64,000 nucleotides of DNA from Methylomusa anaerophila (GTDB lineage: Bacteria > Bacillota > Negativicutes > Sporomusales > Sporomusaceae), in NCBI RefSeq assembly GCF_003966895.1, contig NZ_AP018449.1, positions 3,551,501 to 3,615,500 on the forward strand, given 5' to 3'. Of the stretch, positions 34,716-42,300 are shown one piece after another. Position numbers and translations under genes: made by a program. The notes under the pieces were generated by a model. That model saw only the letters and a program-made list of their open reading frames with translations, ran no database searches and had not been told where the DNA came from. Position 1 is the first letter of the stretch. Each line of letters begins with the position of its first letter.

Positions 34716-36533
34716 ATGATAGGAGCTTTTTTTGGCAAATATGCCTTCCAATCCAGAACCGGCGATCTCCAGAGCTGGTACGTTACTTATTCCAGCGATG
34801 ACAATGGCACAATCCTGAAAATGGCGGCGACGCAGATTACCGACACCGAAAAATTTGCGGTTTACCGTACCGGCGAAGATGCGCGTTCTGTCATCTGTCT
34901 TTTTAACTGGCAATTTGTGACCGTAGATCATAGCAGCGGCTGGCTCATGGCTTCCTCTGGGCTGGACCAGGCCGCCACGCTGTATTTTGCCTTCTCCGAC
35001 TACGACCTGGCTAGTCTGACCATGTTCAACCAGGATGGTGAGTTGGTGATGATGCGCTATACAGTAAAAAATCCCACGCCGTTTCTTCTATTTCCCAATA
35101 TTTCCGATAATGCCGCGGCTGTTCAAGCCGCGGATAATGCCTTTTTCATCCTACAGCTAATACCGATTACGCCTGGTATTAATAGTCTACGAAAGACGGG
35201 AGGATACAAAAACGGTGACTTTAAGCGAGTCGATTTGACAAATGTCGATTTATCAGGGCTTGATTTGAGCGGAGGCGATTTTGATGGCGCCATTCTCAGC
35301 GGCGCCAATTTTTCGAATGCCGCGCTGACCGGGGCGAACTTTAAAAACGCTTGTCTGAAAGGGACTATTTTCTGCGGGGCGAACCTAAGTCAAGCTGACT
35401 TCAGCGGCTGTGACATCACTTCCGCGATATGGGACAAAGACGTGGTCGCCAGTCAAGCCATCTTCAGGGATTGCAATGCCGTAAAAGTAAATATGGAAGG
35501 CGCGCAGTTCGATCGGGCCGACTTTACCGGAGCTGATTTTGACGGCGCTACATTCAAAGGCGGCAATCTTCAGAGGGCTGTGCTGCAAAATGCCAATTTT
35601 TCAGGAACAACATTCGAGAGCGCGGATCTGAGCGGAATCATTGCCGGAAAGACTACCGGTTCGCCCGGAGTTAACCTATCCTTTGCCTATATGCCTGATG
35701 CCAAATTAACGGATGCACATCTCAACGGGGCCAATCTGTCTCACGTACAGTTGTACGGTTCATCCGCCCGGGCCGACAATGCCGTGTTAGAGGAGGCCGA
35801 TCTAAGCTTTTCCAATTTTACCGGCATGGATTTATCCCAGGTTCAGCTCCAAGGGGCAATCTTGGATGAGGCGATTTTGGCGAATTGCGACCTGTCCGGC
35901 GCGAACTTAATTCCTTCGGAGGATGGCCAGGCAGTGTCCTTTGTGAAGGCAAACCTCCAAGGGGCGAACTTTACGGGTGCTATTTTAAAAAAGGTCAACA
36001 TGAGTAACAGCGCAGTAGCACTCAGTGACGGTGTGCCACTGTTTACGATAATCTCACCGGATTATATCTCAGATTTGAACAAAGGCATTTTTCCTCAAGG
36101 ATTGGCTGATGATTTTTCAGCGCATGGCTATTGCCTCTCCGACAACCCCACGGTTACAGTCATCAATCCCAATTCTACCTGGAATGTTTCCCAAAACTTG
36201 CCCCTTGAGGAGCTAGGACTCGGATATAGCGAATTTTTGCTTCAAAACTCGCAAGGAAATTTGAAGGTTTCAGGGAAAACTATAGTAATAAACCGGATGA
36301 ATGATAAAAAAGAGTTGGAAAAATATTTCGTAGCCGTGACGGCGACCGGCATAAGCGACGATCTGCTTGACGAGGATAGCACTTGTCCTAACCAAGCGAC
36401 CTGTAAAACGAATACCCGGAATCATGTCTCATGGACGGACATGATGACAGCCGCCACCCCACCCAGTCCGCCCAAGTGCATTCCTGATCCGTATCACTGG
36501 TGTCCGCAAACCTGTACCTGTCAAAAAAGTTGA
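34716..36533 (+). CDS. Pentapeptide-repeat protein with trefoil-like head, shared repeat and Cys-rich tail
   Basis: 605 residues, starting 17 bases after copy 2. Residues 1-150 form a beta-rich head, possibly a beta-trefoil (VYRTGEDARSVICLFNWQFV, VDHSSGWLMASS). Residues 161-430 are about 40 A(N/D)LxG-type pentapeptides (LTNVDLSGLDLSGGDFDGAI, LSGANFSNAALTGANFKNAC), which fold into a right-handed quadrilateral beta helix about as wide as B-DNA. Residues 455-520 (LADDFSAHGYCLSDNPTVTV to NSTWNV) match the repeat of the 1423-residue protein. The last 20 residues are Cys/Pro-rich (CIPDPYHWCPQTCTCQ). There is no signal peptide. Pentapeptide proteins can mimic DNA or act as scaffolds; here it may carry or assemble the cluster's products. 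Confidence 0.85.
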   Translation: MIGAFFGKYAFQSRTGDLQSWYVTYSSDDNGTILKMAATQITDTEKFAVYRTGEDARSVICLFNWQFVTVDHSSGWLMASSGLDQAATLYFAFSDYDLASLTMFNQDGELVMMRYTVKNPTPFLLFPNISDNAAAVQAADNAFFILQLIPITPGINSLRKTGGYKNGDFKRVDLTNVDLSGLDLSGGDFDGAILSGANFSNAALTGANFKNACLKGTIFCGANLSQADFSGCDITSAIWDKDVVASQAIFRDCNAVKVNMEGAQFDRADFTGADFDGATFKGGNLQRAVLQNANFSGTTFESADLSGIIAGKTTGSPGVNLSFAYMPDAKLTDAHLNGANLSHVQLYGSSARADNAVLEEADLSFSNFTGMDLSQVQLQGAILDEAILANCDLSGANLIPSEDGQAVSFVKANLQGANFTGAILKKVNMSNSAVALSDGVPLFTIISPDYISDLNKGIFPQGLADDFSAHGYCLSDNPTVTVINPNSTWNVSQNLPLEELGLGYSEFLLQNSQGNLKVSGKTIVINRMNDKKELEKYFVAVTATGISDDLLDEDSTCPNQATCKTNTRNHVSWTDMMTAATPPSPPKCIPDPYHWCPQTCTCQKS

Positions 36534-36618
36534 ATATAAATCTAACCCCATTTTCGCGTATTAGTATCGTTTACGGAGAGATCATCCGACAATGATGAAA
36601 AAGATGGCATGTAATCAT

Positions 36619-36650
36619 AGAAAACCGCACTTGAAAAAGTGCGGTTTTCT
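36619..36650 (+). terminator. Rho-independent terminator of the TULIP cluster
   Basis: AGAAAACCGCACT (36619-36631) pairs with AGTGCGGTTTTCT (36638-36650), a 13-bp perfect stem, and works in both directions. Confidence 0.85.
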
Positions 36651-36709
36651 AATACCTCTTGTAACAACACTATTTATGAACTGATCATATCTTAAGGAGG
36701 CTGAAACAT

Positions 36710-36796
36710 ATGTCTGATGAATCCAACAGTGTTACCAATCCGGCCCCGCCGACTCCCGTTCAAATCGATATCGCCAAAAATCGCGACAGCGATTGA
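36710..36796 (+). CDS. Possible 28-residue peptide
   Basis: An AAGGAGG box eight bases before ATG 36710 opens a 28-codon frame (MSDESNSVTNPAPPTPVQID .. DSD) ending at 36796. The ribosome site is as strong as those of the cluster genes (it resembles that of TULIP copy 2), but the terminator lies between them. It may be a real small protein or the surviving start of a deleted gene. The remaining 200 bases to the next gene show no other feature, apart from a weak 30-codon frame ending at the start of the next gene. Confidence 0.35.
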   Translation: MSDESNSVTNPAPPTPVQIDIAKNRDSD

Positions 36797-36998
36797 CGGC
36801 TATTTCCTTTTCATAATATTTTCAGATTGACTTGTTACACTCAGTCTGGCAAAAGCATTAACGGGCGGTAATGTTTTTCATCATATCGCCTAAGGAAGCT
36901 TATGCTCGATGTTGCGTGCTCTGCAACGCTGAATATGCGTTTGGGGAAATTGAACGAGACAAAATGGAAAAGAACTATGGAAAGGGACTATTGACACA

Positions 36999-38552
36999 AT
37001 GACAAATAAAAAAAAATGGCTCTCGATTGCGCTGATTTTATGTGTAGCCGGTATACTCATGTTTACCTTTCTGGGAACTTATCCCTTGTTGGACCCAGAT
37101 GAGCCTGTGTATGCCGAGACAGCCAGAGAAATGCTGCAATTCCAGGATTTTATTTCCCCCCGGATTTATGGCGATTTCTGGTATGATAAACCGCCGATGT
37201 ATTATTGGCTGGTGGCAGCGGCATTTAAAATTTTTGGAATTGGTGAATTTGCCGCCCGATTTCCTTCCGCTTTGCTCGCGGTAAGCGGGGCTGTTCTGGT
37301 CTATTTATCGGGCCGGGAACTATTCAATGAACGGGCCGGCTTGCTTGCGGCTCTGGTGTTGGCCACTAGTCTGGAATATTTCTATCTCGGCAACGCCGCT
37401 GTCACCGATATGACACTGACCTTTTTCCTGACGGCAGCATTGCTGTCGTTTCTGCACCGGAAATATTATCTGTTGTACGGATCTGCCGCACTCGCCGTAG
37501 TGACAAAAGGCCCGGTTGGCATCTTTTTTTGCGGTGTGATTATTATCCTGTACCTGGTCTTGACAGGTAAATTAACAATGATGAAGAGGATGAAGGTAGT
37601 TAGCGGGGGCGTACTTTTTGCACTGATTGCCCTGCCGTGGTATGCGGCGATGTATTCTCTCCATGGAATGGCCTTTATTGACACTTTCTTAGGTTTTCAC
37701 AATGTAACCCGTTTTTTGCAGCCGGAGCACGCAGCCGGAGCAATCTGGTATTACTATACTCCAGTGTTAATCCTGGGCTTTTTCCCGTGGTCTGCTTTCT
37801 TAGTCCAGGCCTTCTTTACAGGGCTCAAGGAAAAAGGAGAATATCACAATACGTGTGTTTTCCTGGTTATATGGGCAGCGGTCGTATTTTTGTTTTTTTC
37901 TATATCACAGACAAAACTAGTCTCTTATATCCTGCCGATGTATCCTCCGTTAGCGTTACTGGTCGGTTATTATTTTGACAAAGCATGGGCAGAGGAGCAT
38001 CATCGGGCGTTAAAATACTCTGCCAGCGTTTTCGGAATAGTGGCCGCACTCCTGATCTCAGGCTTGGTTTATGCCGGAACGGTGGTAATGGCAGAACTGA
38101 TGCCTTCTGTCAAGATTATGACAGTGATTTTAGCAGTGCTGGCGGTTTCGGTTCTGTTTCAAAGCTTTCGCCGTAACTTCCGCGCTGTGTTTACCACCTA
38201 TGTACTGGGAATGATGATATTTTTAGTTTTTTTAATGTCGCAAGCCCTTCCCGTTATTACGTCTGCATTTTCTGTACAACCGTTTGTCAATGAATTTAAA
38301 CAACATTATGACGGACAAGCCCCGGTTTATGTCGCAAAATTTTACCGGCCCGGTCTCATGTATTACAGCGGTATGGCAGGCGCTGAACTAAGCCAGGAGG
38401 AATTGGCGGCGGTTGCAGCCGGCGAAAAAGACAGAGCATATTTTATTATGAAAAAGAAGAACTATGAAAAACTGTCCCCGGAGATTCAGAATAAACTTCA
38501 CCTGCTCGTTGTTCGAGAGGATAAAACTCTTCTAATTCGCGAAAACAATTAA
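36999..38552 (+). CDS. ArnT/GT39-family membrane glycosyltransferase
   Basis: 517 residues with a GT-C fold: about 11-12 transmembrane helices, and the first loop carrying LDPDEPVYAETAREML, with the Asp-Glu pair that binds the metal and polyprenyl-phosphate sugar donor. FWYDKPPMYYWLVAAAFKIFG and NERAGLLAALVLATS are typical of the ArnT/dolichyl-phosphate-mannose mannosyltransferase family. Such enzymes move a sugar from undecaprenyl phosphate onto lipid A, other lipids or proteins on the outer membrane face. It precedes a two-component system and undecaprenyl-diphosphatase in the same direction, so an envelope lipid-modification unit (for example, against cationic peptides) is the likely role. 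The true acceptor is unknown. Confidence 0.88.
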   Translation: MTNKKKWLSIALILCVAGILMFTFLGTYPLLDPDEPVYAETAREMLQFQDFISPRIYGDFWYDKPPMYYWLVAAAFKIFGIGEFAARFPSALLAVSGAVLVYLSGRELFNERAGLLAALVLATSLEYFYLGNAAVTDMTLTFFLTAALLSFLHRKYYLLYGSAALAVVTKGPVGIFFCGVIIILYLVLTGKLTMMKRMKVVSGGVLFALIALPWYAAMYSLHGMAFIDTFLGFHNVTRFLQPEHAAGAIWYYYTPVLILGFFPWSAFLVQAFFTGLKEKGEYHNTCVFLVIWAAVVFLFFSISQTKLVSYILPMYPPLALLVGYYFDKAWAEEHHRALKYSASVFGIVAALLISGLVYAGTVVMAELMPSVKIMTVILAVLAVSVLFQSFRRNFRAVFTTYVLGMMIFLVFLMSQALPVITSAFSVQPFVNEFKQHYDGQAPVYVAKFYRPGLMYYSGMAGAELSQEELAAVAAGEKDRAYFIMKKKNYEKLSPEIQNKLHLLVVREDKTLLIRENN

Positions 38553-38696
38553 CATAGTAAAGGACAAGCAAAGAGACCGATTTCTGCTGGCGGTAGCTAA
38601 ATTTAAGTATCAGCTGCTAAAAAGTAGCGGAGGATTGTCCTATTATTTAATCACGGAACAGGAGCGTCGCTGGCGCTGAAAAAGGAAGGGGTTTGG

Positions 38697-39389
38697 ATGA
38701 GAGTATTACTTGCCGAAGATGATGCTAAGCTGGGAAAGTTAATCAAGCATATGCTGGAAAAATCCGGGATACAAGTTGACTGGGTGTTAAGCGGGGATAT
38801 GGCGCTGGAGTATGCACTTTACGATCCGTATGATGTGGTTATCCTGGATTGGATGATGCCCGGACAAACCGGCATTGCCGTCTGTGACCAACTGCGTAAA
38901 CGGGGTTATCACGGAGCTGTTTTGATGCTGACAGCAAAAGACGCTATTGATGACCGGGTGCTGGGCTTGGATACGGGAGCCGATGATTATTTTGTTAAGC
39001 CATTCGAGTTTGCGGAGCTGCTCGCCAGGCTTCGCGCCTTAGCTAGGCGCAGTAGTGTGAGATTAACGGAAAACATTTTGCAGGTCGGCAACTTAGTCTT
39101 TAATGGATTGACACATTGTGTACAACGGGGTGATACGGAAATACAGCTTACCAGTCGCGAATTTCAACTGCTTGATCTGCTGGTCCGCAATCAGGAACGC
39201 GTAATCCCGAGAGAAGTTATTTTAGAGCGAATATGGGGCTTGGAAACCGATGTTTCTTCGAATAATCTGGATGCCTATGTACGGTTGCTGCGGCGAAAAC
39301 TTAGTCCATTTGAGGATGTAGTCGTGATACAAACTGTCCGGGGCATTGGCTATAAGCTGGAGGTCCAAGATGTTTGCGAAAATCCGTAA
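38697..39389 (+). CDS. OmpR/PhoB-family response regulator
   Basis: 230 residues: receiver domain MRVLLAEDDAKLGKLIKHML with phospho-Asp in VVILDWMMPGQTG, Thr in VLMLTAKD and Lys in FVKPFEF, then a winged helix with REVILERIWGLETDVSSNNLDAYVRLLRRKL and QTVRGIGYKLE. It is the qseB/pmrA/CopR type of regulator. The upstream GAAGGGG box lies seven bases before the ATG. It overlaps the kinase gene by 20 bases. Its likely targets are the flanking glycosyltransferase and uppP genes. Confidence 0.92.
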   Translation: MRVLLAEDDAKLGKLIKHMLEKSGIQVDWVLSGDMALEYALYDPYDVVILDWMMPGQTGIAVCDQLRKRGYHGAVLMLTAKDAIDDRVLGLDTGADDYFVKPFEFAELLARLRALARRSSVRLTENILQVGNLVFNGLTHCVQRGDTEIQLTSREFQLLDLLVRNQERVIPREVILERIWGLETDVSSNNLDAYVRLLRRKLSPFEDVVVIQTVRGIGYKLEVQDVCENP

Positions 39390-40665
39390 CAGGTTAACTC
39401 TGCGGTATGCAATGGTCATGATGCTGCTGATGATGGCTTTTATTGTCGCAAGCTCCGCAGGACTGCTTTGGATCCTTTATCAGGAAGAACAGCAGGACCT
39501 GCGGTCTTTCGCAGAAGAAGAGGCCAGAGAGCAAGCTGGGATGTACAAAGAAAAAACTGCTTTTTTTCAACTGCCACCGAAGGAAAATAAGGATATAAAT
39601 CACGGTGCAAAGATTTTTTATTATGTTTTCGATACCAATAGACAAATGGCTGCTGCCGAGGAACCATCACATGGAATTCGAACCGGGGTGTTACGCATTA
39701 TACACAATTGGGACGCACCGGATGGAGAAGTTGAACTGAAGAAATTTCATCTTCCTAATGGAGACAGAGCCGTAGTCATGTTATGCAGCATGAAAATATA
39801 CGACGAATCCCAAGTGCTGGGCACCATTTTTGTGGGGGAAGATATCAGCGCTTATTATCACATGCTAAAAATGTTATTCATCATGATGGTGATAATTTCT
39901 ATTATTTTCTTGATAATTGCCGCTTTTGCCGGACATTTATTAGCGGGGAAGGCAATGATTCCAATTAAGCAGGCTTTTTCCCGGCAACGTGAATTTGTCG
40001 CCGATGCCTCCCATGAACTGCGTACCCCCCTTAGCATCCTCCAGACTTCAGTAGAGGCAGTGCAGAACGATGATGACCAAAAGCTATCGCCATTCGCCAT
40101 TCAGGTGCTTGATGACATGAAAAGTGAAATCCGCAGGATGACCAAACTGGTAACCGACTTATTAACCCTTGCCCGGGCTGATGCCGGAGCAACCAATATT
40201 ATAAAAGAGAAATTCGATCTGGTTGCCATAACGGAGCCGCTTATTCACTCACTACAGCCGTTAGCGGTGGTGAAAGAGATTGATTTGAAAATGAGCGGTG
40301 ATGAAACGGTTCCCATTATGGCCGACCGCGAAAGAATAAGCCAACTGCTCTTAATTCTGGTTGATAATGCGATCAAATATACTCCTGCCGGCGGTAGGGT
40401 GGATGTTTTGATCAAAAGGACAGCAGCTCCGAAAACATCGGTTACGATTGCCGTGCATGATACGGGTGAAGGCATTCCGGAAAACGAGCGAAAGCTAATC
40501 TTCGAACGCTTTTACAGAATAGATAAAGCAAGATCACGGGAAGAAGGAGGTACTGGCCTTGGACTGTCTATCGCCAAGTGGATAGTGGATGTCCATGGCG
40601 GAAAAATAAAAGTGGAAAGCACTCCGGGAAAAGGTAGTACCTTTATTGTTAGTTTACCCATGTAA
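39370..40665 (+). CDS. Sensor histidine kinase
   Basis: 431 residues from ATG 39370 (GGAGG seven bases upstream). It has two transmembrane helices (about 10-32 and 172-195) around an extracytoplasmic sensor of about 140 residues with no recognisable fold, no clear HAMP, then HisKA (FVADASHELRTPLSILQTSV), N box LVDNAIKYTPAG, G1 DTGEGIPENERKLIFERFYRID and G2 EGGTGLGLSIAKW. It pairs with the regulator just upstream. The small sensor and neighbouring genes suggest detection of envelope damage or antimicrobial peptides. Confidence 0.92.
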   Translation: MFAKIRNRLTLRYAMVMMLLMMAFIVASSAGLLWILYQEEQQDLRSFAEEEAREQAGMYKEKTAFFQLPPKENKDINHGAKIFYYVFDTNRQMAAAEEPSHGIRTGVLRIIHNWDAPDGEVELKKFHLPNGDRAVVMLCSMKIYDESQVLGTIFVGEDISAYYHMLKMLFIMMVIISIIFLIIAAFAGHLLAGKAMIPIKQAFSRQREFVADASHELRTPLSILQTSVEAVQNDDDQKLSPFAIQVLDDMKSEIRRMTKLVTDLLTLARADAGATNIIKEKFDLVAITEPLIHSLQPLAVVKEIDLKMSGDETVPIMADRERISQLLLILVDNAIKYTPAGGRVDVLIKRTAAPKTSVTIAVHDTGEGIPENERKLIFERFYRIDKARSREEGGTGLGLSIAKWIVDVHGGKIKVESTPGKGSTFIVSLPM

Positions 40666-40734
40666 TCTTTGGGCGGGCACAGACGGATTTAGTAGCATTC
40701 GGCAAATTATTCAAAAAGGGAGCAGGGTGTATAT

Positions 40735-41553
40735 ATGTTGTGGTATATTGCGATTATTCTTGGGATTGTGCAAGGTATTGGCGAATTCTTACCCATATCC
40801 AGTTCAGCACACTTAATTCTCACTCGCTGGTTTTTTGACTGGGACCCCATTATCAGCCGTTCAGGGGGAAATATTGATCTAGTCTTAGATGTGGCCCTCC
40901 ATGTCGGAACATTGCTGGCAGTGCTTATCTATTTTTTCCGAGATTGGCTGCAACTGCTTACACACGGTCTATCCACAGGGATTAAGACGCGAGAGGGAAA
41001 AATGTTTTGGTATCTCGTGGTGGCTACCATTCCCGGAGGGATCGCAGGACTTGCTTTGGAATCGGTAATTGAGAATTTTATTCGATCTCAGATTCTGATC
41101 ATTGCCGTGAGTTTAGCGATTATGGGGATTATTCTTTACTATGTTGACAAAAAAGCGGTACAAATCGTCAGTTTTGAAAAAATTACCTTTAGGCATGCAA
41201 TTCTGATCGGTATTGCCCAGGCGTTAGCCCTGATTCCCGGCGTATCCCGTTCCGGTATTACTATGACTACAGGACGACTGTTAGGCTTTTCACGGGAGGC
41301 GGCCGCCAAATTTTCTTTCCTGTTGGCCACGCCGATCATTGCCGGTGCTGCACTAAAGCAAACTCCCAGCATCATTCATAACATTGCCAATCCCCTGTTT
41401 TTGGCTGGAACCATTACAGCGGCTATAGTAGGTGTTATCAGCATTGGCTTTTTACTCAAATATCTTAAGAGACATAACTTTGCTATATTTGCAATATACC
41501 GATTAGCAATAGCAGCACTCATCATTATTGTCTATGTGGTCCGGGGTGCTTAA
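40735..41553 (+). CDS. uppP: Undecaprenyl-diphosphatase
   Basis: 272 residues, eight or so transmembrane helices. Catalytic motifs of the UppP/BacA family are intact: IVQGIGEFLPISSSAHLIL with the E-x4-P-x-SSSAH signature and a second ALIPGVSRSGITMTTGRLLGFSREAAAKFSFLL with the PG-x-SRSG arginine. It removes one phosphate from undecaprenyl diphosphate so the lipid carrier can be reused, and overproduction gives bacitracin resistance. It closes the GT39-regulator-kinase-uppP unit and lies next to a terminator. AGGG precedes the start. Confidence 0.95.
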   Translation: MLWYIAIILGIVQGIGEFLPISSSAHLILTRWFFDWDPIISRSGGNIDLVLDVALHVGTLLAVLIYFFRDWLQLLTHGLSTGIKTREGKMFWYLVVATIPGGIAGLALESVIENFIRSQILIIAVSLAIMGIILYYVDKKAVQIVSFEKITFRHAILIGIAQALALIPGVSRSGITMTTGRLLGFSREAAAKFSFLLATPIIAGAALKQTPSIIHNIANPLFLAGTITAAIVGVISIGFLLKYLKRHNFAIFAIYRLAIAALIIIVYVVRGA

Positions 41554-41621
41554 AAAAACAGTAGACTTGGCAGCGATTGAAGGATAATAGATTATGAGAA
41601 AAATCAATTGAGTGGTGGCGG

Positions 41622-41672
41622 AAAAGCCGGTTTGAAGTGGAACTTTTTCCACCTCAAGCCGGCTTTCTCCTT
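41622..41672. terminator. Bidirectional terminator between uppP and the MEDS-like gene
   Basis: AAAGCCGG (41623-41630) plus internal pairing AGTGGAA/TTCCACC and GCCGGCTTT (41658-41666) form a long hairpin that ends transcripts from both converging genes. Confidence 0.75.
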
Positions 41673-41997
41673 AATATAAGGTATATTTAAGACTCAATTC
41701 CGTAAAAGCGTAAATTGCCCCTCGCTGGTACAGTTTGCTAAAACTTACCAATGATAACAGGCCGTCTTTCTCTAGGGAATAGGTGTCAAGGCCGAACTGA
41801 GCAAATGCTTCCCTGACTTCATCTTCTTCCTGCCACCAGCATCCTTTAAAAACATGAGCGTCTTTTTGCAATGCATGCTTAAAAAATGAGGCTTCCAACT
41901 CAAAAATTTCATTCTTAGAATTTGTTATAACCATAATGTGTTCGCTCTGATTGAATTTGGCGCAAAATAAATCGGCTTTAGCAGTAGAGGTGATCAC
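41671..41997 (-). CDS. MEDS (DcmR-like sensory) domain protein, possibly truncated
   Basis: 108 residues from a GTG at 41997; no good ribosome site is seen. HIMVITNSKNEIFELEASFF, HALQKDAHVFKGCWW and EAFAQFGLDTYSLEKDGLLSL resemble the first two thirds of MEDS domains, which occur in bacterial signalling proteins for one-carbon or methanogen-type sensors. Full-length MEDS proteins are 150-220 residues, so this is either a short variant or the 3' remains of a gene cut at its start. The upstream region holds a large hairpin (42017-42075) and no promoter. Confidence 0.5.
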   Translation of the reverse strand: MITSTAKADLFCAKFNQSEHIMVITNSKNEIFELEASFFKHALQKDAHVFKGCWWQEEDEVREAFAQFGLDTYSLEKDGLLSLVSFSKLYQRGAIYAFTELSLKYTLY

Positions 41998-42016
41998 ATT
42001 AAAGAATTGAAATTAT

Positions 42017-42075
42017 ATCCGGGTATTAGGGCTTTGACGCTGTCGCTTAACCTCAGCTTATCCTAATACCCGGAT
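42017..42075. repeat. 14-bp perfect inverted repeat
   Basis: ATCCGGGTATTAGG (42017-42030) and CCTAATACCCGGAT (42062-42075) flank a 31-base loop. TTTTTT follows at about 42080-42085 on the plus strand, so it may act as a terminator for a lost transcript or as an operator. The 42090-42300 stretch to the pump gene contains no clear gene. Confidence 0.6.
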
Positions 42076-42300
42076 GGCATTTTTTAATGCGACATATTAG
42101 CATTGCAAATGATGTAAATACACAAACCGGCGGCCACGACCAGTTAAAGGTCAAAGCAATGCAAGTACGCAGTTCTCCAAGGCTGGAGTTGGCCTGCCGC
42201 CACTATTATACGAAAGAAAATTAACAGGATAATTCCTCCCTGTCATGTACATTATAGTAGGGTCAAATTATACTTGGGTCCAAATCCAAGGGAGGCGAAA

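Noticed and set aside
41597..42085. Possible mobile element ends around the MEDS-like fragment (two long inverted repeats)
   Set aside because: The two hairpins have unrelated sequences and there is no transposase or target duplication; they look like separate terminators.
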